From NCBI GenBank assembly GCA_041493035.1, contig JBGPYB010000173.1, positions 1 to 9,573 of the forward strand: a DNA stretch of 9,573 bases, given 5' to 3'. Position 1 is the first letter of the stretch, and each line of letters starts with the position of its first letter. Shown piece after piece: positions 1 to 6,634 of the stretch. The notes beneath the pieces were generated by a model that made no database searches, had not been told where the DNA came from, and saw nothing but the letters and a program-made list of their open reading frames with translations. The DNA comes from JBGPYB01 sp041493035 (GTDB lineage: Bacteria; Acidobacteriota; Vicinamibacteria; Fen-336). The position numbers were made by a program, and so were the translations under genes.

Positions 1-34
1 CCTGGCTCGATACACTCGGTCTTTGATTTGACGC

Positions 35-38
35 GAGG
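35..38 (+). promoter_or_regulatory. Ribosome binding site that decides the SDR start
   Basis: GAGG lies five bases before the ATG at 44, which is a normal Shine-Dalgarno spacing. The in-frame GTG at 38 overlaps this purine run and has no comparable site of its own. This favours ATG 44 over GTG 38. Confidence 0.55.
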
Positions 39-43
39 TGGGA

Positions 44-844
44 ATGCGTAGCCTTCAGGGGGCCGTGGTCGCCATCACCGGCGCCTCGGCCGGGATCGGC
101 CGCGAGTGTGCCATCGCCTTTGCCCGCGAGGGCGCGCGACTCGCGGTCTGCGCGCGACGCCTCGATCGGCTCGAGGCCCTGGCCGAGGTCGTGCGCGCCA
201 TGGCCGCCGAGATCCTGATCACCGAGGTCGACGTGGCCGAGGAGAGGAGCGTCCAGCGCTTCGTGGACGGCGCCGTCGAGCGCTTCGGGCGCCTCGACGT
301 CCTCGTGAACAACGCGGGTTACGGCGTCCGCGGCCGCGTCGAGGAGGTTCCGGCGGAAGCCTACGAGCGCCTCATGCGAGTCAACTACCTCGGCACTGTT
401 TACGGCTGTCGCGCCGCAGTCCCCATCTTCAGACGCCAAGGGCACGGCATCATCATCAACGTCTCCTCGATCGTGGGGCACCGATCCCTTCCGGGAGGAG
501 CCGCCTACGCGGCCACGAAGGCGGCGCAGATCAGCTTGACCGAGTCTCTTCGCGTCGAGCTGAGTGGGACAGGGGTCCAAGCCTGCTCCGTTCACCCGAT
601 CGGCACCGAGACAGAGTTCAGCGACGTGGCGGCGCGGGCCTCGGGGGGGAAGACGGCTGGAGCCATCGGGCCGCAGCAATCCGCTGCGGATGTCGCGCGA
701 GCCATCGTTCGCTGCGCGAAGCGCCCGCGCCCCGAGGTCTATCCCTTTCCCCTGTCGCGAGCCCTGGTCTGGCTCAACGCGCTGGCGCCGGGCGTCCAGG
801 ACTGGGTGTGGGCCCGCGCCGCCAAGCGGGCGGGCAGGATCTAG
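44..844 (+). CDS. SDR-family NAD(P)-dependent oxidoreductase
   Basis: A short-chain dehydrogenase/reductase of the classical type, 266 residues from ATG 44 and typical in length. The visible motifs are the dinucleotide-binding TGASAGIG (residues 12-19), the structural NNAG (89-92), the catalytic-tetrad Asn in RVNYLG (115), Ser in NVSS (141-142), and Tyr155/Lys159 in YAATK. All catalytic residues are present, so the enzyme should be active. It would oxidise or reduce an alcohol/carbonyl group with NAD(P)H in the cytoplasm. The arginine of the CARR segment after the second beta strand is compatible with NADP(H), which is inference. The substrate cannot be told: the C-terminal part (ALVWLNALAPG, a basic end) resembles general SDRs often labelled fatty-acyl-CoA or ketoacyl reductases. 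The gene is convergent with the diguanylate cyclase and shares its last bases with that gene's stop. Only 43 bases lie upstream, so its promoter and partners are not visible. Confidence 0.93.
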   Translation: MRSLQGAVVAITGASAGIGRECAIAFAREGARLAVCARRLDRLEALAEVVRAMAAEILITEVDVAEERSVQRFVDGAVERFGRLDVLVNNAGYGVRGRVEEVPAEAYERLMRVNYLGTVYGCRAAVPIFRRQGHGIIINVSSIVGHRSLPGGAAYAATKAAQISLTESLRVELSGTGVQACSVHPIGTETEFSDVAARASGGKTAGAIGPQQSAADVARAIVRCAKRPRPEVYPFPLSRALVWLNALAPGVQDWVWARAAKRAGRI

Positions 845-2472
845 CCTCCGGCCTCCTCGCCAAACTCCGCTGAGCAGACTCGGTCGCGGCCGAGTCGCTT
901 GGCCCTGTAGAGGGCCGCATCGGCGAGGCTCAGGAGCTGCGTTCCGTCACGGATGTCCTGGGCGAACGACGCGATACCGACGCTGGCTGTGATTCGAAAG
1001 TAGGCGCGCCCTTCCGACTGGTGCCGGAGCGCGGCGATCCCGGCCCGCACGCGCTCCGCCAGGATTCGCGCGCCTGGCGGGTCCGTTTCGGGCAGGATGA
1101 GGGCGAACTCCTCTCCGCCCAGTCTGCCGGCCACGTCGTACTGTCGCCGCAGCGTCTCGATCTCGCCCGCGATGGCCGCCAGGACGCGATCCCCGACCAG
1201 GTGTCCGTGGGTGTCGTTCACACGTTTGAAATAGTCGAGGTCCAAGAGCAGGACGCTGAGATCCAACTGGTAGCGCCGGGCGCGGGAGGTCTCTTCGGCG
1301 AGACGTTCGAGGAGAAAGCGCCGGTTGTTCAGCCCCGTCAGGGCGTCGGTATTGGCGAGCCGCGCGAGCTGCTCGTTGACGCGCTGAAGATCCTCCTTGG
1401 CCCGCTTCAGGGCATCCTCTGCCAACTTGCGCGCCGTGGTATCTCGCAGCACGAGGATCAAGGAGCCCTGCCTTGGGTCGTCTGGGTGAAGCGGCGATGA
1501 GCTGACCTCGAAGGTTCGCGAAGAGGCATCCGTTCCGAGAACCACCTCTCGTGGCTCCGCAGCGGCACTTGCGCCGTCAGGGAGAAACGTCGGAAAGCCG
1601 AGGCTGCTCAAGGGTCTGCCCATGGTCGCGGCCGGCGTGAGCCCCAGAATCCCCTGGGCCGCGCGATTCAGATCCACGACGCGCCTCTGCCCGTCGAGGA
1701 CCAGGACGCCGTCGCTGATGCCGTCGAGGATGGCGTTTCGGGCGACAGGGGAGATCTCCAGCAACCGGTGGCGCAGCAGGCTCCAGGCGAGGATCGCCCC
1801 GGCGACGGCGAAGCTCAGTGGCGTCAGGTCGAGGAACGGCGTCGGGCTGAGCTTGAAAAGGTGGAGAAGGTTGGCGACGCAGACCACGAGGGGGGCGAGT
1901 CCCACGGCTACCACTTGCCGCCTGTAGTGCGGAGACTGACTGACGGTCCACGCCGTGAGCACCGTCGAAGCCAGAACCAGGAGATAGGCATGGGCCGCGG
2001 CGAGAGGGAACCACGGTCCATACCGGACGGCCAAAGCGGGGAAGGGACCCTCGGTCGACAGCGCCACGCTGGACCAGATGAGGCCATGGCGTTCGTTGGT
2101 AAAGACGAGGCCGAGGGTGGCGACCGGAATCACCGCCAGCAGGCCGACCCATGGGCTCGACAGCCAGGAGGAGCGGCCGGTGTAAGCCACAGCGAAAACG
2201 AACCAGGCGAGGGGCGTCGCGACGATGCCGATGTACTGGATCTTCGCGAGGAGGATCTTCGACGCGAGGTCGGTGGCTGAGACGGACGCCGCCTGGCAGA
2301 GGGACCATCCTCCGACGGCGAGGAGAAGGGCAACGAAGGCGGTCGCCCCTGGAGTGTGGCGTCGCCGCCAGACCGACGGGGCCATCGCCAGGCACACCGC
2401 GGCCGCGGTCAGGGACGGCAGCGCGTACGGACTGAATCGCCAGCTCGTGAACATCCGCTCGGCCGACAGCAT
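841..2472 (-). CDS. Membrane diguanylate cyclase (7TM sensor-PAS-GGDEF)
   Basis: This 543-residue protein is predicted to make cyclic di-GMP from two GTP at the inner membrane. Residues about 15-235 hold roughly seven hydrophobic segments (near 17-35, 43-62, 77-98, 107-125, 151-176, 186-205, 217-233). This resembles the 7TM region found at the N-terminus of some histidine kinases. A PAS domain follows (about 243-350, with ILDGISDGVLVLD and LRDTTARK), then a short coiled linker (350-373) and the GGDEF domain (375-535, starting DALTGLNNRR). The active site is GGEEF (452-456). An inhibitory RxxD site (R443-D446) lies exactly five residues before it, so both catalysis and product feedback should be intact. 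No EAL or HD-GYP domain is present. The start is the first ATG; its Shine-Dalgarno is weak, and the Met at residue 7 is an alternative. The gene lies 67 bases after the ABC-F stop and may be the last gene of that operon. The ligand is unknown. Confidence 0.93.
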   Translation of the reverse strand: MLSAERMFTSWRFSPYALPSLTAAAVCLAMAPSVWRRRHTPGATAFVALLLAVGGWSLCQAASVSATDLASKILLAKIQYIGIVATPLAWFVFAVAYTGRSSWLSSPWVGLLAVIPVATLGLVFTNERHGLIWSSVALSTEGPFPALAVRYGPWFPLAAAHAYLLVLASTVLTAWTVSQSPHYRRQVVAVGLAPLVVCVANLLHLFKLSPTPFLDLTPLSFAVAGAILAWSLLRHRLLEISPVARNAILDGISDGVLVLDGQRRVVDLNRAAQGILGLTPAATMGRPLSSLGFPTFLPDGASAAAEPREVVLGTDASSRTFEVSSSPLHPDDPRQGSLILVLRDTTARKLAEDALKRAKEDLQRVNEQLARLANTDALTGLNNRRFLLERLAEETSRARRYQLDLSVLLLDLDYFKRVNDTHGHLVGDRVLAAIAGEIETLRRQYDVAGRLGGEEFALILPETDPPGARILAERVRAGIAALRHQSEGRAYFRITASVGIASFAQDIRDGTQLLSLADAALYRAKRLGRDRVCSAEFGEEAGG

Positions 2473-2522
2473 AGCCGGTCTCGGTCCAGGCGCGGCCGAG
2501 CGGGGGCGGCCCGTGGCGCGGA

Positions 2523-2538
2523 GGCGACGCGAGTCGCC
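2523..2538 (-). terminator. Six-bp GC hairpin just after the ABC-F stop
   Basis: GGCGAC and GTCGCC form a perfect 6-bp stem with a 4-base loop, one base past the ABC-F stop codon in the direction of transcription. No T-run follows, so it is not a canonical intrinsic terminator. It could protect the 3' end of the mRNA, weaken read-through into the cyclase gene, or be chance in GC-rich DNA. Confidence 0.3.
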
Positions 2539-2539
2539 G

Positions 2540-4606
2540 CTAGCCTGAGACCTCGCTGGTCTGGAGCGTCTCCCACTGACTCATGAGGTCGCCGACCTCC
2601 CACATGAGGGTCTTGTGCTCCGCGACCACCTTGTCGGCCGCCACCCGGTCGTCGTAGAAGCCGGGAGAGGCCATGAGGGCCTCGAGTTCCTTCACGGCCT
2701 TTTCCTTGTCGGCGATCCGCTTTTCCGTCTCGGCGATGCGGGCCTTCTTCTTCCTGGCTTCGCGTTCGAAGTCCTGGCGTTGGGGCCGCGCTCCAGCCGG
2801 TCGTAGTCGCGGCGCCAGGGGGTCCCGCGGTGGTGGAGGCGGCGCCGCCGCCGAAGGCTTCGGTCGCTCGTACGATGGGAATGCCGTCTTGCGGGCAGCG
2901 GGCGTCGTGGCAACCGGCTTTGGCAAGGCCTTCGACGGGGGCGCTGCTTCCGCCGCCCTCGGCTTCGGAGTCGGAAGCGGCGCCGCGAGGCCGGCCTCCT
3001 GCTGCTTCTTCCAGTACAGGAAGTCCTCGTACCCGCCCGGATAGAGCGGTGCCTGCCCGCCGCCCACCTCGACGACCTTCGTCGCGAGCTTGTCGACGAA
3101 ATAGCGATCGTGGGAGACGAAGATCAGCGTTCCGCCGTAGTCATCGAGAGCGTCCAGCAGGACTTCTTTCGAATCCAGATCGAGGTGGTTGGTGGGCTCG
3201 TCGAGGATGAGGACGTTGCTGGCGTTCAAGAGCATCTTCGCGAGGGCCAGACGGTTGCGCTCTCCACCTGAAAGAACCGCGACCCGCTTGCTCACGTCGT
3301 CGCCCGAGAAGAGGAAGCCTCCAAGGATGTTCCGGATCATCGGGACCATCGTCGTGGGGCTCGCAGCGGACATTTCCTCGTAGACCGTGCGGGTGGTTCC
3401 CAGGACCGCGGCCTGATCCTGGGCGAAGTAGTCGAGGACGACCTGATGCCCCATGGTCCGCACGCCGGCATCGGCGGTGTCGACGCCGGCCATGATGCGC
3501 ATGAGCGTCGACTTTCCGGCCCCGTTCGGGCCCACGAGGGCGATCCGATCCCCGCGCTCCGCCATGAGATCCACGTGATCCAGGACCACGTTGGAGCCGT
3601 AGGCCTTCCGCACGCCCTTCAGGTCGAGAACGATCCGCCCCGGTTTGGGGGCATCGGGGAACTTGAAGCGAATCTTTTTGCGCTGCGGCGGGATCTCGAT
3701 CCGCTCCACCTTGTCCAAGGCCTTGATCCGGCTCTGGACCTGGCGGGCCTTCGTGGCCTGGTATCGGAATTTGTTGATGAAAGCCTCGGTCTTCTCGATC
3801 TCCTCCTTTTGCCGCCGGTGGGACTCGAGGAGGTTCTCCATGCGTGCCTCGTGCTCGACCACGTACTTGGAATAGTTGCCATGGTAGTCAGTGAGCGTGC
3901 GGAGACCGACCTCGGTGATGCGTTTCACGGTGGCGTCCAGAAAGTAGCGGTCGTGGGAGACGAGAACCACGGAGCCCGGATAGTCGGCCAGGTACTCCTC
4001 CAACCAGTTCCGGGCCGGCAGGTCGAGGTGGTTGGTGGGTTCGTCCATGAGCAGCAGGTTGGGACGGGCCAGGAGGATCTTCGCGAGGGCGATGCGCATC
4101 TGCCAGCCCCCCGAGAATTCCTCGGTGCCCCGCTTCTGGTCGGCCAGGGAGAAGCCGAGGCCCTTCAGAACGTCAGCGACCCGGGCGTCGATCTCGTAAC
4201 CGCCGAGGTGCTTGAAGCGTTCCATCACGTCGGCGTAGCGCTCGAGGAGTCTGTCGTGCTCGCCCGCGCTGTCCTCGGTGGCGTGGGCCAGGGCGTCCTC
4301 GATGGCGTGCTGCTCCGCCTTGAGGGCCAGCAGCTCCTGGAAAGCCAGGACGACCTCGTCATACACGCTGCGGCCCGCGTGGACGATGCCGTCCTGAGGG
4401 AGATAGCCGATGGTCGTGTCGGAGGCCATGCGGATGGATCCCGAGTCGGGTCCTTCGAGCCCGGCCAGCATCCTGAGGAGCGTCGTCTTGCCGCTTCCGT
4501 TGGGGCCCGAGAGGCCGATCCGGTCCCGTTTCTTGACGTGCCACGACACGTCCTCGAGCAAGACTCGCTCCCCGTACCGCTTGGTGAGGCCCAGGGCGTG
4601 AATCAT
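2540..4606 (-). CDS. ABC-F family ATPase (YheS/Uup-like)
   Basis: This is a 688-residue protein with two ABC ATPase domains and no membrane segment, as in ribosome-associated ABC-F proteins. Domain 1 has Walker A GPNGSGKTT (34-42), signature FSGGWQMR (164-171), Walker B LLLMDEPTNHLD (184-195) and the switch VSHDRYFL (216-223). Domain 2 has GPNGAGKST (359-367), LSGGERNR (445-452), LILDEPTNHLD (466-476) and VSHDRYFV (497-504). Both sites look ATPase-competent. Between them is the charged helical linker (about 250-305, with FRYQATKARQVQSR) that in this family reaches the ribosomal P-site tRNA. A Pro/Ala-rich spacer (540-610) leads to a C-terminal coiled coil (611-680), similar in layout to Uup and YheS. 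The start is the ATG overlapping the upstream stop (ATGA), where homology begins (IHALGLTKRYG). The likely role is relieving stalled or aberrant translation. An antibiotic-resistance role is possible but nothing in the sequence indicates it. Confidence 0.95.
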   Translation of the reverse strand: MIHALGLTKRYGERVLLEDVSWHVKKRDRIGLSGPNGSGKTTLLRMLAGLEGPDSGSIRMASDTTIGYLPQDGIVHAGRSVYDEVVLAFQELLALKAEQHAIEDALAHATEDSAGEHDRLLERYADVMERFKHLGGYEIDARVADVLKGLGFSLADQKRGTEEFSGGWQMRIALAKILLARPNLLLMDEPTNHLDLPARNWLEEYLADYPGSVVLVSHDRYFLDATVKRITEVGLRTLTDYHGNYSKYVVEHEARMENLLESHRRQKEEIEKTEAFINKFRYQATKARQVQSRIKALDKVERIEIPPQRKKIRFKFPDAPKPGRIVLDLKGVRKAYGSNVVLDHVDLMAERGDRIALVGPNGAGKSTLMRIMAGVDTADAGVRTMGHQVVLDYFAQDQAAVLGTTRTVYEEMSAASPTTMVPMIRNILGGFLFSGDDVSKRVAVLSGGERNRLALAKMLLNASNVLILDEPTNHLDLDSKEVLLDALDDYGGTLIFVSHDRYFVDKLATKVVEVGGGQAPLYPGGYEDFLYWKKQQEAGLAAPLPTPKPRAAEAAPPSKALPKPVATTPAARKTAFPSYERPKPSAAAPPPPPRDPLAPRLRPAGARPQRQDFEREARKKKARIAETEKRIADKEKAVKELEALMASPGFYDDRVAADKVVAEHKTLMWEVGDLMSQWETLQTSEVSG

Positions 4607-4845
4607 GCTTCGGGGGCGAGCTTCAGGAAGTCGACGCAGGCACGTTTCAGCATCTCGCGGTGCTCCGCGTCCATGAAGTTCAGGCGGTACTCGTTGATGA
4701 CCTTGACCTCGACCCCCTCCCATTCCTTCCAGCAGTTGGAGCAGATCCCCGAGAGGATCTGCTCCTTTGCCGACCCCATGTGGCCGACGCGGGCTGGGGA
4801 AGGGGGCTCGGCCGTCTGGCCGCAGCGGGTGCAGATGATGCTCAT
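4603..4845 (-). CDS. YggX-like Fe(2+)-trafficking protein with two CxxC pairs
   Basis: This is an 80-residue protein. Its second half (INEYRLNFMDAEHREMLK, residues 50-67, then DFLKL) closely follows the E. coli YggX pattern of INEKKLNMMNAEHRKLLE. YggX limits oxidative damage to Fe-S proteins and is proposed to carry Fe(2+). The N-terminal half differs from the E. coli form. C5-x2-C8 (CTRCG) and C35-x2-C38 (CSNC) could form a zinc-ribbon or rubredoxin-like metal site, whereas the E. coli protein keeps only one conserved N-terminal cysteine. The segment between the pairs (residues 9-34) replaces the usual PGELGKRIYNEIS-like stretch with GSAKEQILSG. The ATG is the first gene start after the divergent spacer. 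Its stop overlaps the ABC-F start by ATGA, which suggests coupled translation. Family assignment is fairly sure; the metal-site role is inference. Confidence 0.8.
   Translation of the reverse strand: MSIICTRCGQTAEPPSPARVGHMGSAKEQILSGICSNCWKEWEGVEVKVINEYRLNFMDAEHREMLKRACVDFLKLAPEA
4738..4765. repeat. Inverted repeat inside the yggX-like gene
   Basis: Two perfect 11-base arms (GGAGCAGATCC and its complement GGATCTGCTCC) flank a 6-base centre. The repeat lies within codons of the yggX-like gene just before its second CxxC. On the - strand transcript the stem would hold an AGGAG-like purine run. On the + strand the right arm is followed by TTT, too short for a convincing terminator. Confidence 0.6.
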
Positions 4846-4866
4846 GCGCTTCTCATAAAGCCTTCC

Positions 4867-4872
4867 ATTATA
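4867..4872 (-). promoter_or_regulatory. Consensus -10 (TATAAT) for the yggX-like/ABC-F operon
   Basis: A perfect TATAAT reads leftward 21 bases before the ATG of the yggX-like gene. Transcription would start near 4860 and give a leader of about 15 bases. No good -35 is seen at 16-18 bases upstream (GCGATT/CGATTT), so activation or a weak promoter is possible. The block is unusually AT-rich for this window, which strengthens the call. Confidence 0.5.
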
Positions 4873-4876
4873 GAAT
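4869..4876 (+). promoter_or_regulatory. -10-like element for the DEAD-box gene
   Basis: TATAGAAT contains TATAGA and TAGAAT, the latter with one mismatch to the consensus, reading rightward. If TAGAAT is used, transcription would begin about 7 bases later, at or next to the ATG at 4885. No Shine-Dalgarno is present before that ATG, which fits a leaderless mRNA. No clear -35 is seen. Confidence 0.4.
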
Positions 4877-4884
4877 GATCGGCA

Positions 4885-6279
4885 ATGGAAATCGCCGCCG
4901 AGAGAAGCTTCGCCGCCCTCAACCTCACTGCGCAGACCCTAGCCAGCCTCGAGGCCAAGGGATACAAGGCCCCGACCGAGTGCCAACAGGAGACGGTGCC
5001 GCGAGCGCTCGCGGGGAAGGATCTGGTCGTCCAGTCCCGTACTGGCACCGGCAAGACGGCCGCCTTCGGGATTCCGATGGTCGAAAAGATCGACCCGGAA
5101 CGCGACGTGGTGCAGGCGGTGGCGTTGGCCCCCACGCGGGAGCTGGCCATACAGGTGGCCCAGGAGATCGCCGAGATCGGTCGCGGTCGCGGCATCAAGG
5201 TGGAGTCGATCTACGGCGGCGACTCGATGGACCGCCAGTTGGAGGGAATCCGGGCGGGCGCTCACGTGATCGTCGGCACGCCGGGGCGCGTTCTCGACCA
5301 CCTCCGCCGCCGGACGCTCAAGTTCGACGCGGTGAAGATGCTCGTCCTGGACGAAGCCGACCGCATGCTCGACATGGGCTTCGCCCTCGAGATGGGCCAG
5401 ATCATGGAGTACATGCCGACGGAACGGCAGACGCTCCTCTTCTCGGCCACCGTTCCTCTCGGGATCCGCGGGCTCATCTACCACTACCTCACCGAGCCCG
5501 AATGGGTGCTTCTTTCCGAGGACCAGATCTACGTCAAGGAGGTCGAGCACCTCTATTGCCTAACCCCCAAACTCCACAAGGAAGCGACCCTCTACAAGCT
5601 CCTGGAGTACGAAAACCCGGCCACGTCGATGATCTTCTGCAACACCCGTGAAGAAACGCGGCAGGTCTACACCTTCCTCATGGGGAAGGGGCTGCCGAGC
5701 GCCATGCTCTCGTCGGACCTTCCCCAGAAAAAGCGCGAGACGGTGATGGCGCGGTTCAAGGCCGGTGAGATACGCCATTTGGTGACCACCGACGTGGCGT
5801 CGCGGGGAATCGACATCGAAGACCTGTCTCACGTCTTCATCTTCTCGACCCCTGACTCGCCGGAGCAGTACATCCACCGCGCCGGCCGCACGGGGCGCGT
5901 GGGGAAGAGCGGCAGGGCCATCAGCCTCGTCTCTGCCCACGACCTGATGAACTTCAACCGCCTGGTGAAGCGCTATCACGTGGACGTCGGGGAGCTGTCG
6001 GTCCCGTCGGACGCCGAGGTCGAGGCGCGGAAAGTCGAGCGGATCGTGGCGCGCCTCGTCGCAGAGGGACAGACGCTTCCGCTCGAGGACTTTGCCGAGT
6101 TCTCCCCGATAGCACGGCGCGTGGCCGACCACGAGCACCGAGACAGGGTTGTGGCTCTTCTGTTGCGCCGCTTCTTTCAAGCGCCGCCCGAGGAAGCCGC
6201 CAATGACGACGCCGAGGCACCACCACCACCTCGGCGCGACGGTCCCCACGGCGGGCCACGCCGGCGGAGGCGCCGATAG
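4885..6279 (+). CDS. DEAD-box ATP-dependent RNA helicase
   Basis: This 464-residue protein unwinds RNA duplexes or remodels RNA-protein complexes in the cytoplasm using ATP. All the family motifs are present in order: F9 and the Q motif GYKAPTECQ (26-34), motif I SRTGTGKT (51-58), Ia PTRELA (83-88), Ib TPGR (132-135), II DEAD (156-159), III SAT (187-189), IV MIFCNT (249-254), V TTDVASRGID (301-310) and VI HRAGRTGR (331-338). After the helicase core, a region of about 90 residues ends in a Pro/acidic stretch and an Arg/Gly tail (PRRRRRR). Such a basic tail commonly adds non-specific RNA binding, as in RhlE/CsdA-type proteins. The subfamily (cold shock, ribosome assembly or RNA decay) cannot be decided from motifs alone. 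It is transcribed divergently from the yggX-like gene over only 39 bases. The start lacks a Shine-Dalgarno but matches the usual N-terminus of the family. Confidence 0.95.
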   Translation: MEIAAERSFAALNLTAQTLASLEAKGYKAPTECQQETVPRALAGKDLVVQSRTGTGKTAAFGIPMVEKIDPERDVVQAVALAPTRELAIQVAQEIAEIGRGRGIKVESIYGGDSMDRQLEGIRAGAHVIVGTPGRVLDHLRRRTLKFDAVKMLVLDEADRMLDMGFALEMGQIMEYMPTERQTLLFSATVPLGIRGLIYHYLTEPEWVLLSEDQIYVKEVEHLYCLTPKLHKEATLYKLLEYENPATSMIFCNTREETRQVYTFLMGKGLPSAMLSSDLPQKKRETVMARFKAGEIRHLVTTDVASRGIDIEDLSHVFIFSTPDSPEQYIHRAGRTGRVGKSGRAISLVSAHDLMNFNRLVKRYHVDVGELSVPSDAEVEARKVERIVARLVAEGQTLPLEDFAEFSPIARRVADHEHRDRVVALLLRRFFQAPPEEAANDDAEAPPPPRRDGPHGGPRRRRRR

Positions 6280-6292
6280 GCGACCCCGTCCG

Positions 6293-6323
6293 AGGTCCAG
6301 GCGGGTCAGCCCAATCCGGACCT
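6293..6323. terminator. Inverted repeat between two convergent genes
   Basis: AGGTCC and GGACCT form a 6-bp stem around 19 bases, in the 50-base gap where the DEAD-box gene and the small - strand gene meet. Its position suits a two-way terminator. However, the stem is short, the loop is large and there is no T-run on either side. Confidence 0.25.
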
Positions 6324-6329
6324 GAGGCG

Positions 6330-6593
6330 TCAGCCCGTGATCTTCCCCTTGGCGATGGCCGCCTGTACCGTGTGCAGCGTCTTCTCCATCAACGCTCTCA
6401 AGGCTTCTTCGAAGTCGGCCTTGGGGAGGCCCTTGTCGGCCACTTCTTCGTAGGGGACGCGCTTGCGCCAGAGGACCGTGCCCTGATCATAGACTCGGAC
6501 TTCGAAGCATTTCTGCTCGAGGCCCAGATCCTCGGCCTGGATGTGGTACTCGCGCCCCCCGTGCTCGTAAACCCGGTTCACACCCACGATCAC
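6330..6593 (-). CDS. Small conserved-looking protein, YHIQ-ED domain, function unknown
   Basis: This is an 87-residue soluble protein with no signal peptide or membrane segment. The N-terminal part reads as beta strands with HGGREYHIQAEDLG (residues 11-24) and a following strand-turn-strand (KCFEVRVYDQGTVLWRKRV). The C-terminal part is helical and amphipathic (about 55-82). From memory, the GG(R)xYHxQTEDxG pattern followed by a second strand recurs in small or TPR-linked proteins of deltaproteobacteria and myxobacteria. None of them has a known function to my knowledge. The GTG start at 6593 is chosen because GAGGGGAG lies 7 bases upstream and it clears the preceding gene by 41 bases. A longer reading from 6701 would overlap that gene by 67 bases and add a low-complexity basic leader. 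It is the last gene of the ATPase operon and may be an accessory subunit. Confidence 0.75.
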   Translation of the reverse strand: MIVGVNRVYEHGGREYHIQAEDLGLEQKCFEVRVYDQGTVLWRKRVPYEEVADKGLPKADFEEALRALMEKTLHTVQAAIAKGKITG

Positions 6594-6600
6594 GGGCGCT

Positions 6601-6608
6601 CTCCCCTC
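6601..6608 (-). promoter_or_regulatory. Strong ribosome binding site for the 87-residue gene
   Basis: GAGGGGAG on the - strand sits 7 bases before the GTG at 6593, one base after the 16-base palindrome at 6610-6625. It fixes the start of the small gene, and the adjacent fold could modulate its access to ribosomes. Confidence 0.6.
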
Positions 6609-6609
6609 A

Positions 6610-6625
6610 GGCGCCGGCCGGCGCC
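6610..6625. repeat. Perfect 16-base GC palindrome
   Basis: GGCGCCGGCCGGCGCC is identical to its own complement. It lies between the stop of the soluble ATPase gene and the ribosome binding site of the next gene. In RNA it would fold as a 6-bp stem with a GGCC loop. In DNA it could be a dimer-protein operator. No T-run follows. Confidence 0.65.
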
Positions 6626-6634
6626 CCGTCCAGA

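Noticed and set aside
38..40. The GTG at 38 as the SDR start.
   Set aside because: It is part of the purine run that serves as ribosome binding site for the ATG at 44. The choice changes only two residues.
1..43. A promoter upstream of the SDR gene (TACACT at 11-16 as a -10).
   Set aside because: It matches only four of six bases and any -35 would lie outside the window.
4607..4723. A longer ABC-F start adding 39 residues.
   Set aside because: The added residues are the yggX-like gene read in another frame. Homology begins at the ATG at 4606, which overlaps the upstream stop as ATGA.
3446..4858. A 470-residue open frame on the + strand, opposite the ABC-F and yggX-like genes.
   Set aside because: The - strand proteins carry full family motifs. 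The + strand frame has no recognisable domain and is the expected mirror of GC-rich codons on the complementary strand.
4939..6249. Two open frames of 203 and 229 residues on the - strand opposite the helicase.
   Set aside because: They are antisense to a helicase with every family motif and look like compositional shadows.
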